Below the pieces are notes generated by a model. The model saw only the letters and a list, made by a program, of their open reading frames with translations, was not told the origin of the DNA and did no database searches. From assembly GCF_900176885.1 (NCBI RefSeq), contig NZ_LT839648.1:1453049-1517048 (forward strand): a DNA stretch of 64,000 nucleotides. Direction: 5' to 3'. The stretch is from Oceanobacillus senegalensis. Lineage in GTDB: Bacteria > Bacillota > Bacilli > Bacillales > Amphibacillaceae. The position numbers and the translations under genes were made by a program. Of this stretch, positions 25,683 to 34,168 are shown piece by piece (positions within the stretch are counted from its first letter, which is position 1; each line of letters starts with the position of its first letter).

Positions 25683-25769
25683 TTACCTCCTCCTAATAGT
25701 AACATTCAAACATCTCTGCCATATAGGACCAAACGAACGGATTACCGAGTCGGCACAGTATAGATGCAT
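25683..25769 (-). CDS. 28-codon upstream ORF (possible leader peptide) before the sulfonate ABC operon
   Basis: An ATG at 25767-25769 preceded by AAAGGAGGTAATAA opens 28 codons (beginning MHLYCADSVIRS, ending TIRRR) and stops at TAA 25683-25685. Cys codons are at positions 5 and 20. The last three codons, AGG AGG AGG, double as the ribosome site of the binding-protein gene, whose ATG follows the stop after three bases. It lies between the S-box terminator and the transporter genes. The strong ribosome site and exact overlap favour a translated leader that couples to, or attenuates, the downstream gene. No known family is claimed. Confidence 0.6.
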   Translation of the reverse strand: MHLYCADSVIRSFGPIWQRCLNVTIRRR

Positions 25770-25797
25770 TTATTACCTCCTTTATTTTATGCAATAT

Positions 25798-25829
25798 AAA
25801 AACCCTCTTCCTATAAGAAGAGGGTTTTT
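25798..25829 (-). terminator. S-box riboswitch expression-platform terminator
   Basis: AAAAACCCTCTTC (25798-25810) and GAAGAGGGTTTTT (25817-25829) form a perfect 13-bp stem with a six-base loop, with the T-run on the minus strand. It lies directly after the aptamer and before the operon. Confidence 0.9.
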
Positions 25830-25842
25830 ATCATCATCACTC

Positions 25843-25949
25843 TTCTTATCTATCAGGATCTTCTCCTGCAGGAATTAGCACCTTACTAAGAAATTAAAGT
25901 AGGTTGCCGGGCATCGTCGGGCCAGTCCCTCCGCCACTCTTGATAAGAA
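25843..25949 (-). promoter_or_regulatory. SAM-I (S-box) riboswitch aptamer
   Basis: On the minus strand: P1 5' arm TTCTTATC, then AAGAGTGGCGGAGGGACTGG, CCCGACGATGCCCGGCAACC (written here as adjoining blocks), AAGGTGCTAATTCCTGCAG and the P1 3' arm GATAAGAA (25843-25850). These are the conserved S-box blocks including the kink-turn and the GGCAACC junction. High SAM should favour the terminator at 25798-25829 and switch off the downstream operon. The remaining 25950-26101 stretch holds the promoter region and no gene. Confidence 0.95.
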
Positions 25950-26101
25950 AATATTTAATTACTTGTTAATTTAAATGTTAAAAAGATTTTAACACCACAA
26001 ATTTTTAAAGTCAATAGTTCTATAGGAAATAAATGGAATAGGATGTCCGTCCCCCCAACGCTCTAAAGTGAGACGTTGGAGGAAAGACACCAATCATACG
26101 A

Positions 26102-27289
26102 TTAGGAATACAATTTTTGATTCGCTGCCTTTTTCCCGTGCAAAGAATAATATAAAAAGATACACAAGAAAACAACAATGGCTGACATGAAATACAATCC
26201 ACGGAAACCGAACAATGGAATGATGGAACCTAATATAAACGGACCCATTCCAACCCCTAGGTCCATACAAATAAAATAAGTGGAAGTCGCGAGTCCAATC
26301 CGGTGCTTTGGCGATTCTTTTATGGCAATAGCTTGAAAGCAGGACTGCATCGTTCCAAATCCAAGTGCAATGAACACACTTGCTAAGAGAAGGGTAAAAC
26401 TATTGTAAGATTGACTGAGTATCAATAGACCAATCGCAAATGAAAGGATAGCTGGATAAATAACAAAATTATCTCCTTTTATATCTAATAATTTACCAGT
26501 GACAGGTCTCGAGATTAAGAGAACGATAGAATAGACAAGAAAGAAGAAACTTGCTGCTTCTGTTAGATTAATTTCCGTTGCATATGCCGTAATAAAAGAC
26601 AAGATTCCCGAATAAATAAATCCCATGATGGTGATCATGAGTGAAATAGGGACGGCTTTCTTCTCAAAAAAGCTTAATAGCTTAAACCCTTTCAAGCTAT
26701 TGTCCTGGTCATCTGTCATCACGGAGCGTGGAATTTTTAAAAATAATGAGATAATCACACTAATCATGGAAAGAATGGTACATAGGATAAAGATCATAGA
26801 GAAATCTCCATGCTGGCTAATATATAGGCCAAGAAATGGACCAATCGATGTTGCTAAAGTAGCACTTAATGAAAAGTAACTAATGCCTTCACCACGGCGT
26901 TCCTTAGGAATAATATCGATGATAACGGTTGCTAAAGCTGTTGTTGATATTCCAAACGCAGCCCCATGAATGAAGCGAATCAATAATAGTAGATACAGAT
27001 TCATTTCTGTAAAGTATAGTAGGGTTGCCGCCAAAAATAAAAAAAGGCCTGCATATAGCACCTTTTGACGTCCAATGGTTTCCATATACCGACCAGTAAA
27101 CAGACGAGAAAAAACGGCTCCAATGACGAAGATACTAGCTGCAAATCCAGCCATACTTTCTGAGGCATTAAATTGTTGAATGGCATAGACAGCTAATGTT
27201 GTCACTAATAAAAAATAGACTAATGCAATAAAAAAAGACGCGGCAGACATGATAATAAAGTCTTTCGTCCACAGTTTTGTTTGATTCAA
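26102..27289 (-). CDS. MFS transporter
   Basis: About 395 residues with roughly 12 membrane segments. The loop 2-3 motif is FTGRYMETIGRQKVLYAG, and the RFIHGAAFG block follows; DMPTs of the DHA1 type and sugar-phosphate-like exporters share this layout. The frame is open to 27364, but the upstream 25 codons are polar, Cys-rich and unlike an MFS start. TTG at 27287-27289 has GGAGG at eight bases and gives MNQTKLWTKDFI, the usual beginning. Substrate unknown; probably an efflux protein in the cytoplasmic membrane. A hairpin (CCAACG/CGTTGG, 26056-26082) follows the stop but lacks a T-run. Confidence 0.85.
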   Translation of the reverse strand: MNQTKLWTKDFIIMSAASFFIALVYFLLVTTLAVYAIQQFNASESMAGFAASIFVIGAVFSRLFTGRYMETIGRQKVLYAGLFLFLAATLLYFTEMNLYLLLLIRFIHGAAFGISTTALATVIIDIIPKERRGEGISYFSLSATLATSIGPFLGLYISQHGDFSMIFILCTILSMISVIISLFLKIPRSVMTDDQDNSLKGFKLLSFFEKKAVPISLMITIMGFIYSGILSFITAYATEINLTEAASFFFLVYSIVLLISRPVTGKLLDIKGDNFVIYPAILSFAIGLLILSQSYNSFTLLLASVFIALGFGTMQSCFQAIAIKESPKHRIGLATSTYFICMDLGVGMGPFILGSIIPLFGFRGLYFMSAIVVFLCIFLYYSLHGKKAANQKLYS

Positions 27290-27535
27290 TGTTACTGCCT
27301 CCAACTCTGTTATATATTTATAGTACAAGCAGCATTCTAAAGAGGCTTCCTTTTCTTGTATCAATAGGCCACCTATCCCCTTTTTAAAATGGCTTCAATG
27401 TAATTAATTATAATACATTTTCCCATCTCTTCCTCAAATTATGTTTATTAAACAGGTAATTAAATCTCCTATTAAGCTTCTCATCACGTGATAAAACGAA
27501 TTCTATTGCAAATAACAGTATACGTGAGGAGAATA

Positions 27536-27640
27536 TTGGATGAATGTTGTGGCAGTATTTTAGGTAATGCTGTAGGTGGAGCATTGTTTGGCGGAGCTTC
27601 TATTATATGGCTTATGTGTTATATAAAAATAGATGTTTAG
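27536..27640 (+). CDS. Possible 34-aa glycine-zipper peptide
   Basis: A TTG at 27536 with TGAGGAG a few bases upstream opens 34 codons (MDECCGSILGNAVGGALFGG, then ASIIWLMCYIKIDV). Small residues every fourth position and a hydrophobic end look like a glycine-zipper membrane peptide, and a bidirectional terminator follows. The non-ATG start and short length keep confidence low. It lies alone on the plus strand. Confidence 0.35.
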   Translation: MDECCGSILGNAVGGALFGGASIIWLMCYIKIDV

Positions 27641-27686
27641 GATTGGTCCATTGAGGTAACTTCCTTGATTTATCCCATCTGTTGTT

Positions 27687-27733
27687 CATAATAAAAAGGG
27701 CCAAGAGTAGATCTCTAGGCCCTTTTTATTATG
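27687..27733. terminator. Bidirectional terminator
   Basis: CATAATAAAAAGGGCC (27687-27702) and GGCCCTTTTTATTATG (27718-27733) form a perfect 16-bp stem with a 15-base loop. A/T runs on both sides serve the plus-strand peptide and the minus-strand formate dehydrogenase cluster. Confidence 0.85.
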
Positions 27734-27878
27734 GTTTTTGTTCTGTCTCCTGCTCCATGTCATAAGATGGGTGGATAAGATGTTCTGTACATTCTGGACA
27801 AACGTCTAAAATGCGATAACGATTTTCCTCATGTTCCGTTTCTTCTACCCGCCCACATACCTCACAAACTCTTGGCAT
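27729..27878 (-). CDS. 49-aa double-CxxC zinc-knuckle protein
   Basis: 49 residues, starting MPRVCEVCGRVEETE. Two CxxC pairs, CEVC (residues 5-8) and CPEC (27-30), can bind one zinc ion. TAGGAGGTG lies eight bases before the ATG. The stop lies inside the terminator stem. It is the last gene of the formate dehydrogenase cluster, 22 bases after the HMA-like gene. I do not know a named family, but the pattern and ribosome site are strong. Confidence 0.75.
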   Translation of the reverse strand: MPRVCEVCGRVEETEHEENRYRILDVCPECTEHLIHPSYDMEQETEQKP

Positions 27879-27900
27879 GGGCCCACACCTCCTAAGGTTA

Positions 27901-28119
27901 CTATTCGTTTTCAGATTTGTTCACTTCATACCCTAAATCCTTAATGGCCTGTTCAAAGTCCATTAAGGATCCAGCGTCTTCATCGTAGTAAATAATCGCT
28001 TCATTTGTCTGGGTATTGATCTTGATATTACGTACACCCCATACATCATGGAGGGCTTCACTTACTTTTTTTTCATCTTCTTTTTTCAGCTGTGGAATAG
28101 ATAGTTTGTGTGTAATCAT
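27901..28119 (-). CDS. HMA-like small protein without the CxxC metal site
   Basis: 72 residues (start MITHKLSIPQL, with AAGGGG upstream; a frame-open ATG two codons earlier touches the ribosome site). The beta-alpha-beta-beta-alpha-beta pattern (VSEALHDVWGVRNIKINTQT, then EAIIYYDE, DFEQAIKDLGYEV) is that of heavy-metal-associated domains such as CopZ, but the metal-binding CxxC loop is absent (IPQLKKEDEKK in its place), so it probably does not carry copper. It lies 15 bases after the DUF1641 gene and is probably cotranscribed with formate dehydrogenase. Confidence 0.75.
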   Translation of the reverse strand: MITHKLSIPQLKKEDEKKVSEALHDVWGVRNIKINTQTNEAIIYYDEDAGSLMDFEQAIKDLGYEVNKSENE

Positions 28120-28134
28120 GTGCATCCCCTTAAC

Positions 28135-28626
28135 TTAAGAAGTATGTTTTTTGGATAATCCTTCACTCATGCCATTTAAAAATTGTACCATCGCATTCAA
28201 GGAATTACGGACTTTGATATCTTTCGCGGATTTATAAAGATTCCACATACCGATGTCTTCATTATAATTGGTTGTTTCAGCTACATTTTTTAACCCGTGA
28301 TTGACCCCATTAAAGACCGTTTTAATTTGCTCTGGATCCATATCAGCAAGTAATTGAACCGTGCTCATTCCATTTTTGATAATGTTGTGCATCCCCGATT
28401 GATTCAATTGTTCGATAGCGATAGCGCCGACTTTTTCTCTCGTACGTAATAAACCTTTTAGCATATCAAGAACTCCAAATTGATGGAGTTCTTCTAATAT
28501 AATGAGCGTGTCTTCAATTGCTTCCCGATTCTCAGCAATCTGTTTGATAATAGCTGCAATATCTTCTGCACGTTCTTCTTCTGCACTACGTTGGTTTTTC
28601 TCAATTTGCCTGATTGCCCTTGCCAC
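28135..28626 (-). CDS. DUF1641 protein (YrhD-like) of the formate dehydrogenase cluster
   Basis: About 163 residues, helical, with the family blocks EELHQFGVLDMLKGLLRTRE and MVQFLNGMSEGL. DUF1641 genes regularly follow formate dehydrogenase alpha genes in bacilli (yrhD-yrhE), and this gene overlaps the fdh stop by about 26 bases. The start is a GTG (giving MARAIRQIEKN) with GAGGGTGG upstream. Biochemical role unknown; probably an accessory protein or small subunit. Confidence 0.85.
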   Translation of the reverse strand: MARAIRQIEKNQRSAEEERAEDIAAIIKQIAENREAIEDTLIILEELHQFGVLDMLKGLLRTREKVGAIAIEQLNQSGMHNIIKNGMSTVQLLADMDPEQIKTVFNGVNHGLKNVAETTNYNEDIGMWNLYKSAKDIKVRNSLNAMVQFLNGMSEGLSKKHTS

Positions 28627-31591
28627 GAAGACCACCCTCTCTTCTTAATACTTTCGGAATCGGAGTGAAATCATCCCTTCTCCATTTTCTTTCTACTTCC
28701 ACACCAAGTTGTGGCTGTGGATGACCAAAACGATGATTATGTTTCGGTAATGGAGATTCACCTGATTTTTCAAGTACCTCCATTCTTACGGAGGCTTCCT
28801 TATAGTTTGGTGTATGTGTATCCTTATCGTAGTAACTGGATGTTAGTGCATTAACAGCTTTTTCATGTTCGGTTGTATTCATGGGCAAGTAGAGCTCATT
28901 GCCAGACACTCTTTCCGATACGAGTACACGAATTTTCACTTTTCCATAAGGGGAAATCAGGCGTACAAGGGAACCCGTTTCAATCTTTCGTTCCTTCGCT
29001 AACTCTGGAGAGACTTCCAGCCATGGTTCCGAAACTTTATGATTAATGCCTTCTGATTTACCTGTCATATTCCCTTCATGAAATTGCTCTAATAACCGTC
29101 CATTATTTAAATGAAGATCAAATTCATCCCCATATTCTTTTGGTGGCGTCCAATCAACAGGGAATAGTTTTGCTTTCCCATCTTTGGACTTAAATTCATC
29201 CTTATAAAGTAAGGCTGTGCTTTCTCCATTTGGTTTGACTGGCCAAATTTGGCTGTCCCATCCTTCTAAACGGTCATAGCTAACCCCAGCAAAGACAGGA
29301 GCTAATTTGGCAACTTCATCCATGATGTCGGATGGATGTTCGTATTTCCATTCCGCACCACATTGGTTCGCAAAGTCCTGGAAGATTTGCCAATCGGGTT
29401 TACAGTCGCCAAGAGGATCAAGCACTTGATAAAAACGTTGAATTCTTCTTTCCGTGTTCGTGAATGTCCCTTCCTTTTCCAAGCTTGGTGCAGCCGGCAA
29501 CACGACATCTGCGAATTGCGCCGTTCTGGAAAAGAAAATGTCTTGAACGACAAAGAAATCCAATTTTTCAAAAGCCTCATGAACGAAATTGATATTGGAG
29601 TCCACAAGCCCCATTTCTTCACCAAATAAATACATTCCCTTAATTTTTCCATCCATAATACCGTCCACAATTTGATGGTTATCCAGTCCAGGTTGTTTTG
29701 GAATCTTGGTTCCCCATGCTTTTTCATAACGAGCTCGTACCAAATCATTTTCAATTGGTTCATATCCCGGCAGCCAGTTTGGCATCGTTCCAAAGTCACT
29801 CGCACCTTGTACATTGTTATGCCCACGTAGCGGATAAGCGCCAGCGCCATTTTTCCCAAAATTTCCGGTAACTAATAGTAAATTCGCAATGGCGGTGCTT
29901 GTATCTGTACCACCTACGTGTTGGGTCACACCCATCGCCCAAAGGATACAAGTTCCATTCGATTCATGAATCATTTCTGCAACTTTCATGACGGTTTCCT
30001 TAGAGAGACCTGTTACTTGTTCCGCATAGTCTAGTGTGAATTTTTCAAGCGATGTTTTATATTCTTCCACTTGATTGACACGTTCTTGTAAAAACTTCTT
30101 ATCTTCCCAGCCTTGGTCAAGGATGTATTTCGTTACAGCAGATAACCATACTAAATCGGTTCCTGGTTTGGGATGGATGTATAAGTCCGCGCGCTCGGCT
30201 AATTCATTTTTACGTAAATCCGATACAATTAATTTCTGATCATGTAGTTTATGTGCGCGTTTTACTCTCGTTGCTAGAACCGGATGAGATTCGGATGGAT
30301 TCGCACCAACAACAAGTACTAAATCAGCGGCTGCAATGTCCTCAATGGTTCCCGAATCACCGCCAATTCCTACTGTACGCATTAATCCAGCAGATGCCGG
30401 TGTTTGACAATATCTGGAACAGTTGTCCACATTATTGGATTCAAAAACAGAACGAGCCAGTTTTTGAAATAAGTAGTTTTCTTCATTGGTACATTTAGAA
30501 GAAGCGATAAAACCTAAACTATCGCCACCTTCTTTTACTTTAAGCTCCATAAATTTCTCTTTCATTAAACTCAATGCTTCATCCCATGTAGCTTCATGGA
30601 ACGTATCCCCTTTACGAATCAGTGGTTTCGTCAGACGTTCTTCACTATTGACAAAGTCCCAACCAAATTTCCCCTTCACACACGTAGAAATCCCATTAAC
30701 TGGTGCATCGCTTTGTGGCTGAACCCTTAAAATATCTCTGCCTTTGGTCCAAACTTCAAAACTACAACCAACTCCACAATAGGTACAAACGGTTTTCGTC
30801 TTTTCAATACGGTCTTCCCGCATTGCGGCTTCTACATTGGAAATCGTGAAAATTTCCTTATATCCTGGTTCCACTTCTTTGGTTAAATCAATCATCGGTT
30901 CTAAAATATTGTTTGGGATTCCCGTCATATAGCCCGCTTCCCCAAGCATGGATTTCTCCATTAGTGCATTACAAGGGCAAACAGATACACAGTGCCCACA
31001 GGAGACGCAGGAAGACTCATTGATTGGTACATCGTTATCCCAGACAACGCGAGGGTGTTCCCTATCCCAATCGATACTTAATACTTCGCTAACTTGTAAG
31101 TTTTGACAAGCTTCCACACAGAGTCCGCAAAGAATGCATTGATCTGGTTCGTAGCGATAAAATGGGTGCGAATTATCTGGTGGATAAGGTTTTGGTGTGA
31201 ATTCATATTTCTGATGCTCCAGTTCCAGATACTCCGCCGTATTATGTACAACGCAATTGCCATTATTGTTGTCACAGACTGTACAATAGAGTTCGTGGTT
31301 TTCTAATATGCGTGACATCCCTTCCAACTGGGCCTCTTTGGCGTTTTCCGAGACGGAATTAATGACCATGTCTGGTTCTGCTGGTGCGGCACATGCGCGT
31401 TTTAGTTTCCCATTTACTTCCACAAAGCACGTGTCACAGGTTTGAATGGCTCCAACGCCTAAGTCTGGCTGGGAGGAACAAATTCCTGGTATATACACAT
31501 TGCTTTCTAAGGCTGCTTCCAAAATAGACTGTCCTTGTTTGGCCGTTATCTGTTGATCATTGACCGTTAGTTGAAATTCATTATTCTCCAC
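28601..31591 (-). CDS. Formate dehydrogenase alpha subunit (molybdopterin, Fe-S)
   Basis: About 996 residues. N-terminal [2Fe-2S] domain with CSSQPDLGVGAIQTCDTC; His-Cys domain CTVCDNNNGNC; two 4Fe-4S clusters CILCGLCVEACQ and CVSCGHCVSVC; then the molybdopterin oxidoreductase domain (CTYCGVGCSFEV cluster, RYCQTPASAG with Cys rather than selenocysteine at the active site, GANPSESHPV) and a C-terminal dinucleotide-binding domain. It oxidises formate to CO2 in the cytoplasm. The frame is open to 31627, but the GTG at 31589-31591 (giving MENNEFQLTVND) with GAGGTGGTG is the better start. fdhD and cofactor genes are not nearby. Confidence 0.92.
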   Translation of the reverse strand: MENNEFQLTVNDQQITAKQGQSILEAALESNVYIPGICSSQPDLGVGAIQTCDTCFVEVNGKLKRACAAPAEPDMVINSVSENAKEAQLEGMSRILENHELYCTVCDNNNGNCVVHNTAEYLELEHQKYEFTPKPYPPDNSHPFYRYEPDQCILCGLCVEACQNLQVSEVLSIDWDREHPRVVWDNDVPINESSCVSCGHCVSVCPCNALMEKSMLGEAGYMTGIPNNILEPMIDLTKEVEPGYKEIFTISNVEAAMREDRIEKTKTVCTYCGVGCSFEVWTKGRDILRVQPQSDAPVNGISTCVKGKFGWDFVNSEERLTKPLIRKGDTFHEATWDEALSLMKEKFMELKVKEGGDSLGFIASSKCTNEENYLFQKLARSVFESNNVDNCSRYCQTPASAGLMRTVGIGGDSGTIEDIAAADLVLVVGANPSESHPVLATRVKRAHKLHDQKLIVSDLRKNELAERADLYIHPKPGTDLVWLSAVTKYILDQGWEDKKFLQERVNQVEEYKTSLEKFTLDYAEQVTGLSKETVMKVAEMIHESNGTCILWAMGVTQHVGGTDTSTAIANLLLVTGNFGKNGAGAYPLRGHNNVQGASDFGTMPNWLPGYEPIENDLVRARYEKAWGTKIPKQPGLDNHQIVDGIMDGKIKGMYLFGEEMGLVDSNINFVHEAFEKLDFFVVQDIFFSRTAQFADVVLPAAPSLEKEGTFTNTERRIQRFYQVLDPLGDCKPDWQIFQDFANQCGAEWKYEHPSDIMDEVAKLAPVFAGVSYDRLEGWDSQIWPVKPNGESTALLYKDEFKSKDGKAKLFPVDWTPPKEYGDEFDLHLNNGRLLEQFHEGNMTGKSEGINHKVSEPWLEVSPELAKERKIETGSLVRLISPYGKVKIRVLVSERVSGNELYLPMNTTEHEKAVNALTSSYYDKDTHTPNYKEASVRMEVLEKSGESPLPKHNHRFGHPQPQLGVEVERKWRRDDFTPIPKVLRREGGLRGKGNQAN

Positions 31592-31774
31592 TACAATCAC
31601 CACCTCATCGATTTTATTACCAATCATTATTGACTATTTTTGGAATTGTATTACAGGTAAGGAGGAAAATGTGGGAAATGGATGTTTAAGTAAAAAAAGT
31701 AAATGGCATAATAGCTTTGTTTTTGTAGTAAAATTAGATGAATCATTCGAGGGTAAGTTCTCTGTGTTTTCTTC

Positions 31775-31984
31775 ATGAAGCATAGAACAACCATCGATGA
31801 TAGAGCATATACTTTAAATAACATCAATAGTGAAATTGATTCTGTTAGTAAAATAGTGGGAGGTTGTATTATTATAGGATGTAATAATTCGCATATAGTA
31901 AGTCATTCCATTCCTGTAATGTTAATAAAAACAACAAATACGGGAGACTCTGATGCGACAACGTTTACAGTGGTGAATTTTTAA
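31775..31984 (+). CDS. Possible small protein directly before the PGA hydrolase
   Basis: An ORF of 69 codons whose TAA ends at 31984, with the hydrolase ATG starting at the next base. The peptide has a beta-rich stretch (SKIVGGCIIIGCNNSHIVSH) and ends TTFTVVNF. No convincing ribosome site precedes its ATG. Exact adjacency suggests translational coupling, but it could be the decayed remains of an upstream gene. Not recognised. Confidence 0.3.
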   Translation: MKHRTTIDDRAYTLNNINSEIDSVSKIVGGCIIIGCNNSHIVSHSIPVMLIKTTNTGDSDATTFTVVNF

Positions 31985-32602
31985 ATGATGGATTTATATT
32001 CTAATTACGAAGAACTGTCACAAAACGAAGTGGAAGGTGTAGATTATGCAATAAGAACATACCTGTCTAAATCCTCTTTATGTTCAGCAATTGCTATTCA
32101 TGGAGGTGGGATTGAACCGGGAACAAGTGAATTAGTAAGGGAATTGTGCGCTCGATTTTGGTTTGTTGGTTATGAGTTTGATGCGATGAAGAGTAGGAAT
32201 AACAAGGATTTGCATATAACGGCCACTAATTTCGATGAACCAAAAGCCCTTGATATTGTCTCAAAAACGTTCCATACACTTTCTATACATGGCTACAGTG
32301 AGGATGAACGAAACACGTATATTGGTGGATTAGATAAATCTATGATTCATATTGTGAAAGAAGAGTTAACCAAAGCAGGTTTTCATGTTGACATTAATCC
32401 ACCTGAACCTATTAATGGTAACTCATTAGAAAATATTTGCAACAAGAATAGAAGAAGGCAAGGTATTCAATTAGAAATCAGCACAGGGCAACGAAGAAAT
32501 TTCTTTGCCAATGGTGACTTATCAAGACTCAATCGTGAAAACCCCGTACAAGATTTTTATGACTATGTCAACGCATTGGGAAATGCCATGAAAAGATGTT
32601 AA
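31985..32602 (+). CDS. Poly-gamma-glutamate hydrolase family protein (DUF867)
   Basis: 205 residues. The start MMDLYSNYEELSQNEVEGVD and the metal-site block SAIAIHGGGIEPGTSELV are those of the PghP/YndL/YmaC family, zinc-dependent hydrolases found in Bacillus phages and chromosomes that cut poly-gamma-glutamate capsules. LHITATNFDEP and SIHGY carry further conserved residues, and GIQLEISTGQR is the C-terminal family motif. No signal peptide is seen. Its location at the edge of the phage-derived remnants fits a former prophage gene. Ribosome site is weak. Confidence 0.85.
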   Translation: MMDLYSNYEELSQNEVEGVDYAIRTYLSKSSLCSAIAIHGGGIEPGTSELVRELCARFWFVGYEFDAMKSRNNKDLHITATNFDEPKALDIVSKTFHTLSIHGYSEDERNTYIGGLDKSMIHIVKEELTKAGFHVDINPPEPINGNSLENICNKNRRRQGIQLEISTGQRRNFFANGDLSRLNRENPVQDFYDYVNALGNAMKRC

Positions 32603-32682
32603 GTATGAGCCCCATTACGATTGTTACATCCAACAAGAATTATGAAAAAATAATAGAGTAATAATTTCAAAGGGAGCTCTTC

Positions 32683-32790
32683 TCTCCTGTCCTTTCGAAT
32701 AGTGGCTGGGGTGATCAGCTGCTGGTAATCGATGAAGGTAAAATGATTGGCACTTGGACCCTTGTGAAAACGGGTGTAGCTATACCAAGA
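32683..32790 (-). pseudogene. Degenerate fragment of a phage-type dnaB helicase (copy 2)
   Basis: On the minus strand the frame reads IDYQQLITPATIRKDRREELP, the same block (DYLQLITPATIRKDSR) as in the larger dnaB remnant at 36298-36720. Nucleotide similarity between the two places extends about 100 bases. It has no frame beyond this piece. The remaining 32603-33036 and 33079-33176 bases show no gene. Confidence 0.6.
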
Positions 32791-33036
32791 TTAAGTTTAC
32801 ATTTAATTCACTATATCCACTATCTTTATATAGTAACGATTTTATTGTCAAGAGATGATCCCATTAGAATACAACCTTATTGTAATTCACTAATTTAAAG
32901 GGGGATACAAACTAGTTGAATAGGAACTATAGAAGAGATTCCTTGACAGGTTTTCATGGATTGACATGTATTTAGTCTATTCAACAACCATTCAAATATT
33001 AGCTTCAGCTAGTCTTCGGCCAACACATAGTGCCAT

Positions 33037-33078
33037 AAAACAAACAGAGTGGCCTTCTATCAGCCACCCTGTTTGTTT
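33037..33078. terminator. Bidirectional terminator
   Basis: AACAAACAGAGTGGC (33039-33053) pairs with GCCACCCTGTTTGTT (33063-33077) with one mismatch, nine-base loop, T-rich on both strands. Confidence 0.7.
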
Positions 33079-33176
33079 TATATAGAAGTCTCTACTCGTT
33101 CCTTTGACAGACATGTTTTAAAAGTATAGGACATTTCCTAGGATGCCAGTACGTATTCTTCAGCTATTCTAAACTG

Positions 33177-33383
33177 TTATTTAATCTTCCCCTTTTCTGC
33201 TTCGCTAGATTGGTCAGCCAATTTATCTAGCAATGAGCTACAGCAATAGCATGCACCTTTCCGTAATACCAATACCCGATCCTCAGGAATCTCACTCACA
33301 AACTCATAATTAACATTTCCATCCACACCAGTAAACTCTCTAACTTTACTACCATCGAGCAGGGTGAAATACTTTCTTGCCAC
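33177..33383 (-). CDS. Small protein of unknown function (68 aa)
   Basis: 68 residues, GTG start with TAAGGATGA upstream. The sequence MARKYFTLLDGSKVREFTG, then VLVLRKGACYCCSSLLDKLA, has a CYCC cluster in its middle and a charged tail (EAEKGKIK). I do not recognise a family. It follows the 93-aa ORF by 45 bases on the same strand. Confidence 0.5.
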   Translation of the reverse strand: MARKYFTLLDGSKVREFTGVDGNVNYEFVSEIPEDRVLVLRKGACYCCSSLLDKLADQSSEAEKGKIK

Positions 33384-33427
33384 TCATCCTTATAGTCTGT
33401 CACTTCTACACTGCTAACAATTTGTCC

Positions 33428-33709
33428 CTAGATAGTCGCAAATTCCTGATGAGTTATCCCATCATCACTTGCCGCCGCAATGGCACTGAGTGATCGAACA
33501 GTGTAATCCATGGTCCGCATTTCATATTTCTCCTGAAGGTAATGAATCAGAACGTCGGCTAGTGGGACAAATTGCGATAAGATGTACTTTCCAGCCACCC
33601 CAAGCAGTACGTCTAGTGATAACGTGTTATTCCAGACTTTCCCTTTCACTGCGTCAATTAACTCTTGGTTAAAATCATACTCCCTTAAGCTGTTTCCAAT
33701 GCTTTTCAT
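33428..33709 (-). CDS. Small protein of unknown function (93 aa)
   Basis: 93 residues, mainly helical (NQELIDAVKGKVWNNTLSLD, then VLLGVAGKYILSQFVPLADV). No strong ribosome site precedes the ATG and the reading frame ends abruptly (THQEFATI), so it could be a truncated gene. It lies upstream of the 68-aa ORF, in the toxin/immunity remnant zone. Family not recognised. Confidence 0.4.
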   Translation of the reverse strand: MKSIGNSLREYDFNQELIDAVKGKVWNNTLSLDVLLGVAGKYILSQFVPLADVLIHYLQEKYEMRTMDYTVRSLSAIAAASDDGITHQEFATI

Positions 33710-33811
33710 TTAAGTAGGTGTCACTATTCCCTTATCTCTTTATATTTACAAAAAGTTTAATCCATTCCCTTTACAGTTTGCTTTCCTGAAAATACTTAAC
33801 CTTACCACAAA

Positions 33812-34155
33812 TTAATCTTCACCATACATTAAGTCATCTAACATTTCATTTTGTCGTTGTATTTCTTTATATCTTTCAAATCTATTCATTAAGTAATCAA
33901 CAGAAAATTCCTTATTTTATACTAATTCACCATCAAACAGTCTTACCTTAGCACCAACATCTATCAATTCATTTATTAGATTTTTTAATTTTTTATCATT
34001 CTCATCATTTTTAAACACATGACATTCTATTATTGGATTACCATTTCCAATTCTTTTTTTATCTCAGAAAATCCTAAATTTGTATTTTTCCTTATAGTAG
34101 TTATATACTTCATTTGATTTTCAGCTTTTTCTATCACTAATAGTATTACAGACAT
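33812..34155 (-). pseudogene. Broken immunity-like gene paired with the GHH toxin fragment
   Basis: AAGGAGGATATAAAT precedes an ATG at 34153-34155. The product begins MSVILLVIEKAENQMKYITT and reads TIRKNTNLGFSEIKKEL, then a one-base frameshift; in the other frame it goes on GNGNPIIECHVFKNDENDKK, NLINELIDVGAKVRLFDGEL, an in-frame TAA, and then a helical tail ending MLDDLMYGED. Both lesions are needed to restore about 113 codons. Layout recalls ribosomal L7/L12-like small folds. It starts 13 bases after the GHH toxin fragment, the usual toxin-immunity order. Confidence 0.6.
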
Positions 34156-34168
34156 ATTTATATCCTCC

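Noticed and set aside
26056-26082. Hairpin CCAACG...CGTTGG after the MFS gene as a terminator.
   Set aside because: The stem has a bulge and no T-run follows on either strand.
29302-29859. 185-codon minus-strand ORF inside the formate dehydrogenase gene.
   Set aside because: It lies in another frame of a gene with intact molybdopterin-domain motifs; composition is that of a shadow frame.
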